Assembly: GCF_000754805.1 (NCBI RefSeq)
Contig: NZ_KN150731.1
Span: 2,023,559-2,087,558, forward strand
Reading direction: 5' to 3'
Origin: Yersinia frederiksenii ATCC 33641
GTDB taxonomy: Bacteria; Pseudomonadota; Gammaproteobacteria; Enterobacterales; Enterobacteriaceae
Length of the DNA: 64,000 bases
Part shown: one piece after another, positions 8,722-17,345 of the stretch
Layout: each line of letters begins with the position of its first letter
How positions within the stretch are numbered: the first letter of the stretch is position 1
Made by a program: the position numbers and the translations under genes
The notes under the pieces: generated by a model
Databases searched by the model: none
The model's input: only the letters and a program-made list of their open reading frames with translations
Told to the model about the DNA's origin: nothing

Positions 8722-9886
8722 TTTCCAAGATCGCATTTCTCCAAAAAATAAACTCATCATTAGACTAGGTTGTCATGCTGATGAACCCATATATTGGTAT
8801 TTAAAGTTAAGAGGGCGGAAGGGTTTTCAGTCTGGAAAATTAAATAACTCTATGGAATTAAAAGATATCTGTAACTTGTCTCATTGTGATGTGACTATCT
8901 TAGTGTCCACCAGTTTTATTATTTATAGGAAAGTAGAACTACATAAGAAAAAAATAATAAGGAATTTAAAATACCTTAAGTTTTCTTTTGAAAAAACGAT
9001 TATTGGTAATATAGATAATTTTCATACTGTTATTTTAAAATATGATAAAAATTTTTGCTATGTTGCTGCGGTTGAACATGAATTAATGAGTTGCTGGCTG
9101 AAATGGCTAGATAATGCCGGTATATCTATTAGTCTTATGATTCCTGATGTACTAACTTTACCTTTTAGTGAGGATAAATGCTCATTGTTAAAACTGGATA
9201 GTCAATGGTTGATAAGAAATGGTGAGTACTCAGGTTTTTCCATTAAGGAAAGTATTTTTGATAAAATACATCTGGTAAAGGACAAAAACTTGTCAACAAA
9301 CAGAGTTAATTATATATCGGAGCAACAAAAAAAAGCACACTTAATAAATTTTTGCGATGCGTTAAGCATAATGGCAGAAAACATTAATAAAGATGGTGTC
9401 AATTTTCTTAGTGGAAAGTATTCTCGCTATAGAGAGCGGAAGAGTGGTTTTTTTTCCTCCTTTAGGACTATTAGCTTTGGTTTTTTATTATCTATCGGTA
9501 TGATTTTTAATTTGTTATATAATAAAAAAATGGTGGAGCGTGATATTGATATACTAAATGAAATTTCACTAAGCTTCTATGCGCGCTACCCATCGCTGAA
9601 ACAGCTTGATTTAGATAGTCATGATTTAAATTATTATAATAACTCATTGAATGATGATTTTGATTTTATTAAAACTTTACATACTTCAAGTGTGTTTATT
9701 AAAAATTTAAGTAATCCAATAAATAGAATTAACTTCAGCAATAATGATGGGGCTATTGTTTTTAATTTAGATGAGGTAGAGAGGGGAATGCTAGAAAATG
9801 AACTAGACGAGTTGAACGTAGAGGGAGTGACAGTTTCTAAATTCACTCATGATGATAAAACATATGACATGGTTTTTAAATATTAG
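8714..9886 (+). CDS. gspL: GspL, T2SS inner-membrane platform protein
   Basis: Bitopic protein whose cytoplasmic actin-like domain recruits GspE and whose periplasmic domain pairs with GspM. The GTG start at 8714 is preceded by GGAGG at 8699-8703. The 390-residue protein has a long N-terminal soluble region, a transmembrane helix at about residues 250-270 (SFGFLLSIGMIFNLLY) and a periplasmic ferredoxin-like domain of about 110 residues. Sequence similarity to known GspL is weak, so the call rests on topology, size and the position between gspK and gspM. Confidence 0.88.
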   Translation: MNDFQDRISPKNKLIIRLGCHADEPIYWYLKLRGRKGFQSGKLNNSMELKDICNLSHCDVTILVSTSFIIYRKVELHKKKIIRNLKYLKFSFEKTIIGNIDNFHTVILKYDKNFCYVAAVEHELMSCWLKWLDNAGISISLMIPDVLTLPFSEDKCSLLKLDSQWLIRNGEYSGFSIKESIFDKIHLVKDKNLSTNRVNYISEQQKKAHLINFCDALSIMAENINKDGVNFLSGKYSRYRERKSGFFSSFRTISFGFLLSIGMIFNLLYNKKMVERDIDILNEISLSFYARYPSLKQLDLDSHDLNYYNNSLNDDFDFIKTLHTSSVFIKNLSNPINRINFSNNDGAIVFNLDEVERGMLENELDELNVEGVTVSKFTHDDKTYDMVFKY

Positions 9887-9888
9887 TT

Positions 9889-10365
9889 ATGAAATTTAAA
9901 ATATCCATTCTGAGATTTATTTTAAATAATCGGTGGGCTATATTTATTAGCATCCTATTTATTTCAGCTGCGTACTGTTCTCTGAAGTTTTCATTGGAGA
10001 ATAAATATCTACTAAGAAAATATTCTAAACTAGAAAATAATATAAACTATCATTCGGCTGTTGCAGAGAGGCTAAAACTGAGGGCAGTTTCTTTTTATGA
10101 TAGAAAAAACATCTCAATAAAAGAAATTGAAAATAGGATTGCATTATTTTTTAATGAAAATGATATTTCTTCTAAGCTCTATCTGCTAGAGCAAGATTCT
10201 GTTTTAGTGAAAATTGAAAGTGCTAAATTGTTCAAACTATTAGATGTGCTATTTTTATTGTCTAGTGATAAGACGATTATAATTAGTAAGGTCGATATAA
10301 GTATCAGTAAGAATCTAGGTTATGTTTCTGGTGAGATTATTTTACAATTATCACAAGGTATATGA
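9889..10365 (+). CDS. gspM: GspM, T2SS inner-membrane platform protein
   Basis: Small bitopic partner of GspL. The 158-residue protein has a basic N-terminus, one transmembrane helix (about residues 17-33, WAIFISILFISAAYCSL), a coiled-coil-like stretch (about 35-65) and a small periplasmic domain. It begins two bases after the gspL stop. Assignment is from size, topology and gene order; the primary sequence is diverged. Confidence 0.87.
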   Translation: MKFKISILRFILNNRWAIFISILFISAAYCSLKFSLENKYLLRKYSKLENNINYHSAVAERLKLRAVSFYDRKNISIKEIENRIALFFNENDISSKLYLLEQDSVLVKIESAKLFKLLDVLFLLSSDKTIIISKVDISISKNLGYVSGEIILQLSQGI

Positions 10366-10372
10366 TAAAACT

Positions 10373-11206
10373 ATGCTTGATATATATGTCTTTTTTCGTA
10401 TTCTATTCTACGTTGTTCTTGGGTTCTGCGTCGGCAGTTTTTTAAATGTCATCATATATCGTCTTCCCATTATGTTATCCAGTGCTGTATCCAAAAAAAT
10501 GATCGGTGATAGCCATATTGGATGTCATAAATTTAGACGTAGGTTTGATTTGTGTTTCCCAAACTCGTTCTGCCCACATTGCTATTGTCCAATCCCATTA
10601 AAATATAATATACCTTTATTCGGCTGGTTGTTTTTACGTGGTACGAGCCAGTGCTGTCACAGGAAGATAAATCCTAGATACGTCATTATAGAGATCATTA
10701 CGGCTTTGTTAACTCTTGCTGTAAGTTATTTCTCTTCAGATGATTACGTTATGATTGCTAGCCTCGTGTTAATTTGGGGGTTGATTGCATTAACTTTCAT
10801 TGACCTCGATTGTTATCTACTTCCTGATAATATTACATTACCATTATTATGGATTGGGCTACTAATTAATATAAATGATACTTTTTCACCTCTGTCTTTC
10901 TCTGTTGTTGGTGCTGCTGCAGGTTACATATTTTTATGGTTTCCATACTTCTTATTTAAAGTTTTCAAAGGTATTGATGGCATGGGATATGGTGATTTTA
11001 AATTGATGGCTGCGCTGGGGGCTTGGTTCGGTGTTGCGGCAATACCTTTTCTGATATTACTATCTTCCTGTCTGGGTATTATAAGTTATATCTTTATATA
11101 TTATTTCTCAAATAATAAATTAAAACATATTGCTTTTGGTCCATACATTGCACTATCTGGTGGTATTTATCTGTTTTTTGGTGACCAAATTACGTTCTTG
11201 TTTTAG
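10373..11206 (+). CDS. gspO: GspO, prepilin leader peptidase/N-methyltransferase
   Basis: Bifunctional inner-membrane aspartic protease that cuts the leaders of GspG, I, J and K and methylates the new N-terminus. The catalytic aspartate motifs are present: FIDLDCYLLPD and the GMGYGDFK signature. The N-terminal cytoplasmic loop has CPHC and a CCHRK segment; alignment by eye puts Ser where the third zinc cysteine usually sits, with an extra Cys two residues on. I choose the ATG at 10373 (277 residues) because it places the first helix correctly; the reading frame is open back to an ATG at 10322 inside gspM. The 3' end overlaps the convergent lipoprotein gene by 17 bases. Confidence 0.94.
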   Translation: MLDIYVFFRILFYVVLGFCVGSFLNVIIYRLPIMLSSAVSKKMIGDSHIGCHKFRRRFDLCFPNSFCPHCYCPIPLKYNIPLFGWLFLRGTSQCCHRKINPRYVIIEIITALLTLAVSYFSSDDYVMIASLVLIWGLIALTFIDLDCYLLPDNITLPLLWIGLLININDTFSPLSFSVVGAAAGYIFLWFPYFLFKVFKGIDGMGYGDFKLMAALGAWFGVAAIPFLILLSSCLGIISYIFIYYFSNNKLKHIAFGPYIALSGGIYLFFGDQITFLF

Positions 11207-11552
11207 TAATAAAATTATTTAGGATACTTTCAAACTCGCTACATTTAATATCATGCTCTACTTTATGTGCTTTTATTCCTTGGTATCTGGCTTGGGTTCT
11301 ATTTGATATTACCATGTGAAATTTTGATGATAATGTGATGTTGTTATTTTTTATCATTCTTACGGCACTTTTAACTATTTCTTCTTCATTGGGTAACCCT
11401 TCAATATGGCACATGTCCTTTAAAAAACGAATGCTAGATGTGAGTGCAGTGATTTGTTCTATTATGTTTTTTTCGATTACATTATTTTTATTGTTTAGCT
11501 GACATCCAAAAATGATGGGTGCTATAAATAATATTACCTTTGCTTTTTTCAA
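11190..11552 (-). CDS. gspS: GspS-like T2SS pilotin lipoprotein
   Basis: A 120-residue exported lipoprotein: a basic n-region (MKKAK), hydrophobic core and lipobox IIFGC with Cys17 as lipidation site. The mature part is mostly helical with two further cysteines (C48 and C103) that could form the disulfide seen in PulS/OutS-type pilotins. Pilotins pilot secretin GspD to the outer membrane, and this size plus location at the end of a gsp operon fits. It is convergent with gspO, so it is expressed from its own promoter in the AT-rich gap to the right. The call is by context and architecture; sequence identity to known pilotins was not testable. Confidence 0.72.
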   Translation of the reverse strand: MKKAKVILFIAPIIFGCQLNNKNNVIEKNIIEQITALTSSIRFLKDMCHIEGLPNEEEIVKSAVRMIKNNNITLSSKFHMVISNRTQARYQGIKAHKVEHDIKCSEFESILNNFITKTRT

Positions 11553-11791
11553 TGTTATTTATCCTCTGTGGTCGTTTAATTTAATGTTTTATAAATTATA
11601 TCTTATAAACAAGGTTTCAATGATGAACGTTTTTTGTTACTAACCTAATTTTATTGATAGATTTTAATCTTAACATCTGATTCTTTTTATTTGTTATTGA
11701 GTTTTTATGATATTTATCACTTTTGGTTTTACTCATGTTTTTTGACTAAGGAAGCTAATGTTATTTCTGTTAACTTCTTAGGGGGACGTTT

Positions 11792-11818
11792 ATGAATGTG
11801 AGAGTTAAAAATGGATGA
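11792..11818 (+). CDS. Possible 8-codon leader ORF before the ToxR-like gene
   Basis: An ATG at 11792 is preceded by a strong ribosome site (AGGGGGACG) and opens an eight-codon frame (MNVRVKNG) whose TGA lies just inside the ToxR-like gene starting at 11811. The regulator's own start has only GAGAG upstream. This arrangement would allow translational coupling. It may also be chance, with the strong site acting at a distance. Confidence 0.35.
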   Translation: MNVRVKNG

Positions 11819-12470
11819 AATAACCATTGGGAATATTATATTTTTCCCACAAAAAAGAACCATTAATAATAAAGGTAGGTTTGTAAAAATAAGGAATAAA
11901 GAATCTGAAGTGTTGCTTTTTCTTTGTAATAATTACCCTGCCGCTCTCTCTCGTGAGGAAATAGAGCAAAAGGTGTGGGAAGGTAGTTATGTGACTGATA
12001 ATACGCTTACGCAAACTATTAGCAATTTGCGTCATGCTTTGGATGATAAAGGACATGAGTTAGTGATGACTATCCCTAAAAAAGGCTATTGCATTGGTAT
12101 TAAGCCTAAGTTTGTTTTAAATGATCCTTCATGCAATTTATCACTTTCTGATGAGAGTTTATCTGATGAACTGGTCAATGAAAATACAATCTTAGCCTCT
12201 ACATCTATTGGGCTAATTTATAAAATAACCATATTGTCGCTATTTTTTATTTTCTTGTTTTTTTCCTTTAAAATAACCTCATGTTATTATCAGGTAAGGA
12301 TTATCGATACCGGGATGTTACCTATATTGGTTAATTTGGATAAAACGAGTGATAAAGATTTTTTGTCTATTTACAATAAACCACCTTATGTTTTTTTGAA
12401 GAAGCAAAAAAATGAAGAGTACACTGTCTGTAAATATAAAATGGGTGGGCTAACATGCGAAAAAAAATAA
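11811..12470 (+). CDS. ToxR/PsaE-like membrane-anchored transcriptional regulator
   Basis: A 219-residue protein with an N-terminal winged-helix DNA-binding domain (about residues 20-100; LSREEIEQKVWEG, TQTISNLRHALDD, TIPKKGYCIG), a linker, one transmembrane helix (about 136-156) and a short periplasmic tail with two cysteines (C207, C216). This is the layout of ToxR, CadC, PsaE/MyfE and YqeI. It overlaps the next gene by 16 bases; that gene encodes a small membrane protein, as in toxR-toxS and psaE-psaF. The gene is AT-rich like the gsp cluster and follows it on the same strand, so it may sense an envelope or pH signal and control secretion. The target is inference. Confidence 0.82.
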   Translation: MDEITIGNIIFFPQKRTINNKGRFVKIRNKESEVLLFLCNNYPAALSREEIEQKVWEGSYVTDNTLTQTISNLRHALDDKGHELVMTIPKKGYCIGIKPKFVLNDPSCNLSLSDESLSDELVNENTILASTSIGLIYKITILSLFFIFLFFSFKITSCYYQVRIIDTGMLPILVNLDKTSDKDFLSIYNKPPYVFLKKQKNEEYTVCKYKMGGLTCEKK

Positions 12471-12931
12471 CAAAATATATGTTGTTAAGTATTGTTTTAG
12501 GGCTGGTGCTAGGGGGCGGTATAGGACGAGTCTATTATTATATTCATCCAATGAGTGATATTGAGGGGTACTGGGAGGTAAATTATGACTTTAGTCATTT
12601 AAATGAAAATTATCATGTTCATTCTAGAGTTAGCATTATAAATAGAGAAATAAATTCATCAGCTGATGTTTATGATGATGCTAATTATATAAAGGCTAGG
12701 CGTAATATTGTCTTTGATATTGTAGATGTTGACCAAAACATTTTTATCGGAAAAATATCATCTTTATCAATGGTCAATAATAGCGATCGTTATTTATATG
12801 ATTTTTTAAACACACCTTATTCAGTGAGCCGCCCTATATTTTATAAACTGAACGAAAATACTATTTTGATGGAGCAGTCTCAAGGGCATCCTGTTAATAG
12901 TTTTCGGGTGTTGACTCGTGTTGAGATATAA
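12455..12931 (+). CDS. Small membrane protein, ToxS/PsaF-like partner
   Basis: A 158-residue protein with a basic N-terminus and one hydrophobic helix (about residues 8-28, LLSIVLGLVLGGGIG), followed by a periplasmic domain of about 130 residues (IEGYWEVNYDFSHL early on). It overlaps the ToxR-like gene by 16 bases, the arrangement of toxRS, psaEF and yqeIJ, where the second protein protects or modulates the first. I do not recognise the sequence itself; the role comes from gene pairing and topology. Confidence 0.68.
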   Translation: MRKKITKYMLLSIVLGLVLGGGIGRVYYYIHPMSDIEGYWEVNYDFSHLNENYHVHSRVSIINREINSSADVYDDANYIKARRNIVFDIVDVDQNIFIGKISSLSMVNNSDRYLYDFLNTPYSVSRPIFYKLNENTILMEQSQGHPVNSFRVLTRVEI

Positions 12932-13080
12932 ATATTCTCAGGGTTAATGTAATTAAAGTGAAATTTTTACTGTACCATTTTTACTTTATGAAGCAGTAGA
13001 GGCTTATTTTCATATTGAAATAAATTTGTCATATTGGGTCGCTAATGTTGATATCTCAATCATAACCAAGTGTAAAAACA

Positions 13081-14754
13081 ATGTTTTCTCGTGTTTATCT
13101 TTCTGTTATGAAACTCATGTTTAATGTTAAATCTATATATTCATTTACCAATGGGAAATTTGGTATATTGTTTGGCCTTATTCTAGTTATTAGTCTTTTT
13201 TCTCTGTTACAGCTGTTTTCTATCAGTTTTCTGTCTCATATATTGGATAGTACAAAAGTTAATGTTGAGAAAACACATCAGAGCCATCAGCAAGAAGTAT
13301 TAATGGACCGGGCCAGGATGGAGTTATTAATCGCCAGCGATAAACTCAATCGGGCAGGAATCTATTATATGGAAGATAAAGAGACCGGTTCCGAAGGGAG
13401 TTGGCATAGCCTTTTAAGTGAAGCATTACAGTCTTTGCTGCGCTCACAAGATGATTTTCATCAGCTAGAGCGACTTTCTGCTCAAGATAAGCGTCCAGAA
13501 CTCGTGGCACTCAAGGAGAGTTATCAGCAGTTGTATCAGGGATTAACTGAAGTTGGGCAAGGGCTGGAAAAGAACAACAGTATCGATGCCTTTTTTGAAG
13601 TTCCTATTCAAGGCTTTCAGAGTGATTTTACTGAAAAGTATTACCATTATTTGCAGGAAAGCGAAAAAAATCGGACGGTCATGGATGCTCAACTACTTTC
13701 TTCACTCTCCTGTGCAAAGCAAGCAGTTATTATCGCCTTGGTGATATTACTGGGTCTGGCTTTCTCTGTTTGGTTGGCGGTGACTCGCTGGGTTATTCGG
13801 CCGCTAAATTATCTTATTTCGCAAATACACGTTATTGCCGCGGGTGACTTATCACGTCAAATTGGCCACAACGCTTTTACCAGCCGTGAAGTTCATCAAC
13901 TGGCTGACAGCATAAGCCAGATGCAGCAAGGGTTGGTGACATTGGTCAGCCAGGTACGTGGTGGTGTCGACGTTATTCTGGCGGGGGTTAATCAAATAGC
14001 CGCCGACAACCATCGTATTTCTGAACAAACGCAGTCACAGACCCAATCACTGGCAGCCACTACACTGAATATGAGCCAGCTGACTGTGCGTGTGAAACAG
14101 AATTCACTGAGCGCAGATCAGGCTAATCATTTAGCAAATGAAGCAAAAGATATCGCCAGCCACGGCGGGGATATGATGTCTCGCGTGGTCAATTCGATGG
14201 CTGATATCTCTACTGGCTCGCAAGAGATAGCCGAAATTATCACCTTGATAGAATCAGTCGCCTTTCAAACCAATATCTTGGCCTTAAACGCCGCTATCGA
14301 AGCTGCTCACGCGGGTGAACATGGGCGTGGATTTTCGGTGGTAGCGCGCGAAGTCGGAATACTCGCCCACCAAAGCGGTAATTCTGCTCTGAACATTAAG
14401 CGTCTTATCGATAACTCCGCGAAATATATATCTGCGGGGGCCGGTTTAGTGGGGCGTTCTGGAGATAACTTACGCGCAATTATTGATGCAGTCGTTAAGG
14501 TGACTGATTTGATGGCGGAAATATCTGCCGCTTCACACGAGCAAAGTCAGGGAATAGAGGATATTTCTGTGCGGGTAGGGATAATTAATGAGGTAACAAA
14601 ATTGAATGCTGAGTTAGTTGAACAATCTACTCGCGCATCTGAAGTGTTACAGCAGCAAATTTTCCAACTTAACCAGTCGGTGGCCCGTTTTTGCTTACCT
14701 GGCGCTGTGCGACCTCCCCAAGATATTCATGAGGAGGTCTTTATCAGTATTTAA
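13081..14754 (+). CDS. Methyl-accepting chemotaxis protein
   Basis: Inner-membrane chemoreceptor of 557 residues: transmembrane helix 1 (about 27-51), a periplasmic four-helix-type ligand domain like Tar/Tsr (about 52-212), helix 2 (about 213-237), HAMP (about 238-290), and a cytoplasmic signalling hairpin with the conserved tip [18 protein letters not shown] and [11 protein letters not shown]. It ends EEVFISI without the CheR/CheB-tethering pentapeptide (NWETF-type), so its adaptation would depend on other receptors. No che genes lie nearby. Composition is closer to the backbone than to the AT-rich T2SS island, except for the first 100 bases. ATGs at 13108 and 13117 are alternative starts. 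The ligand is unknown. Confidence 0.93.
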   Translation: MFSRVYLSVMKLMFNVKSIYSFTNGKFGILFGLILVISLFSLLQLFSISFLSHILDSTKVNVEKTHQSHQQEVLMDRARMELLIASDKLNRAGIYYMEDKETGSEGSWHSLLSEALQSLLRSQDDFHQLERLSAQDKRPELVALKESYQQLYQGLTEVGQGLEKNNSIDAFFEVPIQGFQSDFTEKYYHYLQESEKNRTVMDAQLLSSLSCAKQAVIIALVILLGLAFSVWLAVTRWVIRPLNYLISQIHVIAAGDLSRQIGHNAFTSREVHQLADSISQMQQGLVTLVSQVRGGVDVILAGVNQIAADNHRISEQTQSQTQSLAATTLNMSQLTVRVKQNSLSADQANHLANEAKDIASHGGDMMSRVVNSMADISTGSQEIAEIITLIESVAFQTNILALNAAIEAAHAGEHGRGFSVVAREVGILAHQSGNSALNIKRLIDNSAKYISAGAGLVGRSGDNLRAIIDAVVKVTDLMAEISAASHEQSQGIEDISVRVGIINEVTKLNAELVEQSTRASEVLQQQIFQLNQSVARFCLPGAVRPPQDIHEEVFISI

Positions 14755-15395
14755 CGTGCCATGCTATTTTTTAAAAAACGACTCCAGCCCGATGGATCTC
14801 CATAATATTCGCTTGCTGGCAGGGTAGTTAGTTTTCCCTGTTTATCTTGCAATACAAATGTGGGAAAGCCGTGCCCATGCACTTTTGCCAGTAATGCGCG
14901 GCTTTGTGCAATGTGCTGGCTGGATGTTATTAGTGCAGCATTGAAAGCAGTAATAAATGCCTCAGGATCCAAGCCAATATCGACAGCAAGTTCAGTTAAT
15001 ACTGGCGTATCGGCAATGCGACGGCCTTCGACATAGTGAGCTTGCTGAATGCGATGGAGCATGGTAACACCACACCCAGCCAGCTCTTCTGCTGCCAGAA
15101 TAGCTGCAATTGGTGGCGTGGAGTCCATAATGGCTGAGGTATCATTCAGCAAACCATTATAATAGCCGTCACCAAAAGTTTGCCCGGTTAACTGGGCAAT
15201 GCGCTGGTCATGCGGCATAACATAGCCACGCCACTGGCTGTCTATCTGGCGACGATTTGCTCCAGACATCATCCCGCCACCATGTAATACCAATGTCAGG
15301 CCAGGAATATCTTGCGCAGCTTGTATAAGTGGCGCGGCGCCATAACACCAACCACATAATGGATCAAAAATGTAATGCAACGTGCTGCTGGACAT
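14751..15395 (-). CDS. DsbA-family thiol oxidoreductase (FrnE-like), cytoplasmic
   Basis: A 214-residue thioredoxin-fold protein with an N-terminal CGWC redox motif (C14-C17, in [11 protein letters not shown]), a helical insertion and a cis-Pro loop near FPTFVLQD. This matches the DsbA-like FrnE / 2-hydroxychromene isomerase superfamily. No signal peptide is seen, so it probably acts in the cytoplasm. GAGGAAAA precedes the start. It lies 59 bases downstream of the exported MBL-fold gene on the same strand and they probably form an operon. The 3' end overlaps the chemoreceptor stop by 4 bases. Substrate unknown. Confidence 0.85.
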   Translation of the reverse strand: MSSSTLHYIFDPLCGWCYGAAPLIQAAQDIPGLTLVLHGGGMMSGANRRQIDSQWRGYVMPHDQRIAQLTGQTFGDGYYNGLLNDTSAIMDSTPPIAAILAAEELAGCGVTMLHRIQQAHYVEGRRIADTPVLTELAVDIGLDPEAFITAFNAALITSSQHIAQSRALLAKVHGHGFPTFVLQDKQGKLTTLPASEYYGDPSGWSRFLKNSMAR

Positions 15396-15454
15396 GGTGT
15401 TTTCCTCAATTTTTTCCTGACCGGATAATCTGTATTACTTTATTGTTGTCGCTG

Positions 15455-16342
15455 CTATTGCGGCCACTTCATTTCGTTCTTCAGTACTTTGGCACTCAAT
15501 TCCAAGCTAGATTCATCTTTCAGCTCTGGATAATGTTTTTTCATAGCAGCAATCAGTTCAGCGGAATCTTTTGCTTTAGGAATCTCTGCATTTAGCGTCG
15601 TTAAATAGTTTTGAGTAAAGGTAACTGAAGCCAATGTTTGTGGCGCATTATCCAGAAAATGTCCCGGTACCACAGTGACAGGTTTCAATGCCTTGATTTT
15701 TTCCAGCGTCGTTAGCCAGTGTTGGCGTGATTCTGCTGTTTGGGTGTCTGCTACCCATAAATGAATATTACCGGAGACCGCAACACCACCAACCACGGCT
15801 TTCAGTGAAGGGATCCAGACAAATGTCTTTTCTGGTGATGGGCCATCCAAGCCTTCAACTTCGACTTTCTGTCCATCAATAGTAAAGCTCTTACCTTGCA
15901 GTTCTTGCGGAACAATCACGCGAGTGGGGGCATTTTCCTTCAAGATTGGGGCCCAATAAGCCATTTTCCCCTCTTTAGTCGCTTTAATTTCTTCAATAGT
16001 TTGTGGGGTTGCGATGACTTTAGCTTGTGGGAACGCGCGAGTAATGACATCCAGACCAAAATAAAAATCAGGGTCTGCCTGGCTGATATAGATAGTGGTC
16101 AGCTTCTTACCACTTTGTTGGATTTTCTTCACCAAAGCTTCAGCATCATTACGTTGGAATTGTGCATCAATCAGCGCAACCTCAGTTTTGCCACTGATGA
16201 TTTCTGATGATACCGGGAAGATGCTTTTTTCACCGGGATTGTAGACTTCCATTTTCAACTGCTCAGCGGCGTTAGCCGTTGATACTGCTGCAAAAGTAGC
16301 TAAACCGGCAAAGGTCATTGGTAAGAGTGTTTTAGTTAACAT
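15455..16342 (-). CDS. Exported MBL-fold protein with degenerate metal site
   Basis: A 295-residue protein with a Sec signal peptide (cleavage likely after ANA, residue 25) and the metallo-beta-lactamase fold. In metallo-hydrolases the first metal motif is HxHxDH; here the equivalent loop reads SQADPDFYFG with the histidines missing. The later GD ligand is also replaced (VVGGVAVSG), although the PGH motif remains. This suggests a non-catalytic or altered protein located in the periplasm. AGGA precedes the start. It is divergent from a LysR regulator and upstream of the DsbA-like gene. A hydrolase role should not be assumed. Confidence 0.82.
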   Translation of the reverse strand: MLTKTLLPMTFAGLATFAAVSTANAAEQLKMEVYNPGEKSIFPVSSEIISGKTEVALIDAQFQRNDAEALVKKIQQSGKKLTTIYISQADPDFYFGLDVITRAFPQAKVIATPQTIEEIKATKEGKMAYWAPILKENAPTRVIVPQELQGKSFTIDGQKVEVEGLDGPSPEKTFVWIPSLKAVVGGVAVSGNIHLWVADTQTAESRQHWLTTLEKIKALKPVTVVPGHFLDNAPQTLASVTFTQNYLTTLNAEIPKAKDSAELIAAMKKHYPELKDESSLELSAKVLKNEMKWPQ

Positions 16343-16383
16343 GTTTGTTTTCCTGGTAGTGACTGGGTATGGGTTAGATAATA

Positions 16384-16396
16384 GATTGCATGAATC
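16384..16396. promoter_or_regulatory. Possible LysR-type operator
   Basis: An interrupted palindrome GATT-N5-AATC lies in the 106-base gap between the divergent MBL-fold gene and the LysR gene. LysR proteins commonly bind such imperfect palindromes between themselves and a divergent target. Short, so support is modest. Confidence 0.35.
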
Positions 16397-16448
16397 GATA
16401 GAAAAACCTGATAATAGGCAATTATTTGTTGCTTAAATCGAGCTAATC

Positions 16449-17345
16449 ATGGATAGGATCACCGCCGCTGAAGTCTTTGTCGCCATTGTTGAACGCGGCA
16501 GTATGATTGCTGCCGCTGATGCTTTAGAGATGTCACGGGCAATGGTGACGCGCTATCTGGCTCAGATGGAGCAGTGGGCAGGGGCGCGTTTATTACACCG
16601 AACAACCCGTAAACTGAGTTTGACCCATGCTGGAGAGGCTACGCTTGAGCGCTGCCGTCGTATGCTTGAGTTTGCCCAAGATATGGATTTAGTTGAGGGG
16701 CAGGAAGATGGCGAGCTACGTGGATTATTGCGTATCAGTTGCTCTCAGTCTCTTGGGCAAAGTGCATTGGCAATTGCCGTCGCTGGCTATCTGCACCGTT
16801 ATCCGCAGGTGGCCGTTGATTTACAGATGAATAATCGCACGGTTAATTTAGTGGAAGAGCGTATTGATTTGGCATTGCGTATCACCAATGACTTAGACCC
16901 TAACTTGATCGCGCGCCCACTTGCTACTTGTCATTCCGTGGTCTGTGCTGCACCAAGCTATCTCTCTGCCAAAGGAACGCCCAAAGATCCCCATGATCTG
17001 GCGGTACATAACTGCCTGACATACTCCTATTTCGGCAAAAGTTTGTGGCACTTTGATCAACAGGGCGTGAAATCATCCGTCGCTGTTGGGGGGAATTTAA
17101 GCGCTAACGAATCGGTGGTTTTGCTCAGCGGAGCATTGGAGGGGGCCGGTATTACTTTGCAACCCAGCTACTCCGCCGCACCCTATATTGCCAGTGGACA
17201 GCTTGTTAAGTTATTGCCTGATTATCAGCCGCAGTCGATGGGTATTTATGGTATTTATACTTCCCGGCGGCAAATGCCAGCGACGTTGAGGACGATGTTA
17301 GATTATTTGGTGGAGTGGTTTGCCACTCATCCCCTGCCGACTTGA
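16449..17345 (+). CDS. LysR-family transcriptional regulator
   Basis: A 298-residue LysR-type regulator: N-terminal helix-turn-helix (residues 1-62; SMIAAADALEMSRAMVTRYLAQME) and a substrate-binding-like effector domain (about 90-295). It resembles the CrgA/DmlR subgroup (VDLALRITNDLDPNLIARPLA). It is divergent from the MBL-fold/DsbA-like gene pair, which is its most likely target. The inducer is unknown. Confidence 0.92.
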   Translation: MDRITAAEVFVAIVERGSMIAAADALEMSRAMVTRYLAQMEQWAGARLLHRTTRKLSLTHAGEATLERCRRMLEFAQDMDLVEGQEDGELRGLLRISCSQSLGQSALAIAVAGYLHRYPQVAVDLQMNNRTVNLVEERIDLALRITNDLDPNLIARPLATCHSVVCAAPSYLSAKGTPKDPHDLAVHNCLTYSYFGKSLWHFDQQGVKSSVAVGGNLSANESVVLLSGALEGAGITLQPSYSAAPYIASGQLVKLLPDYQPQSMGIYGIYTSRRQMPATLRTMLDYLVEWFATHPLPT

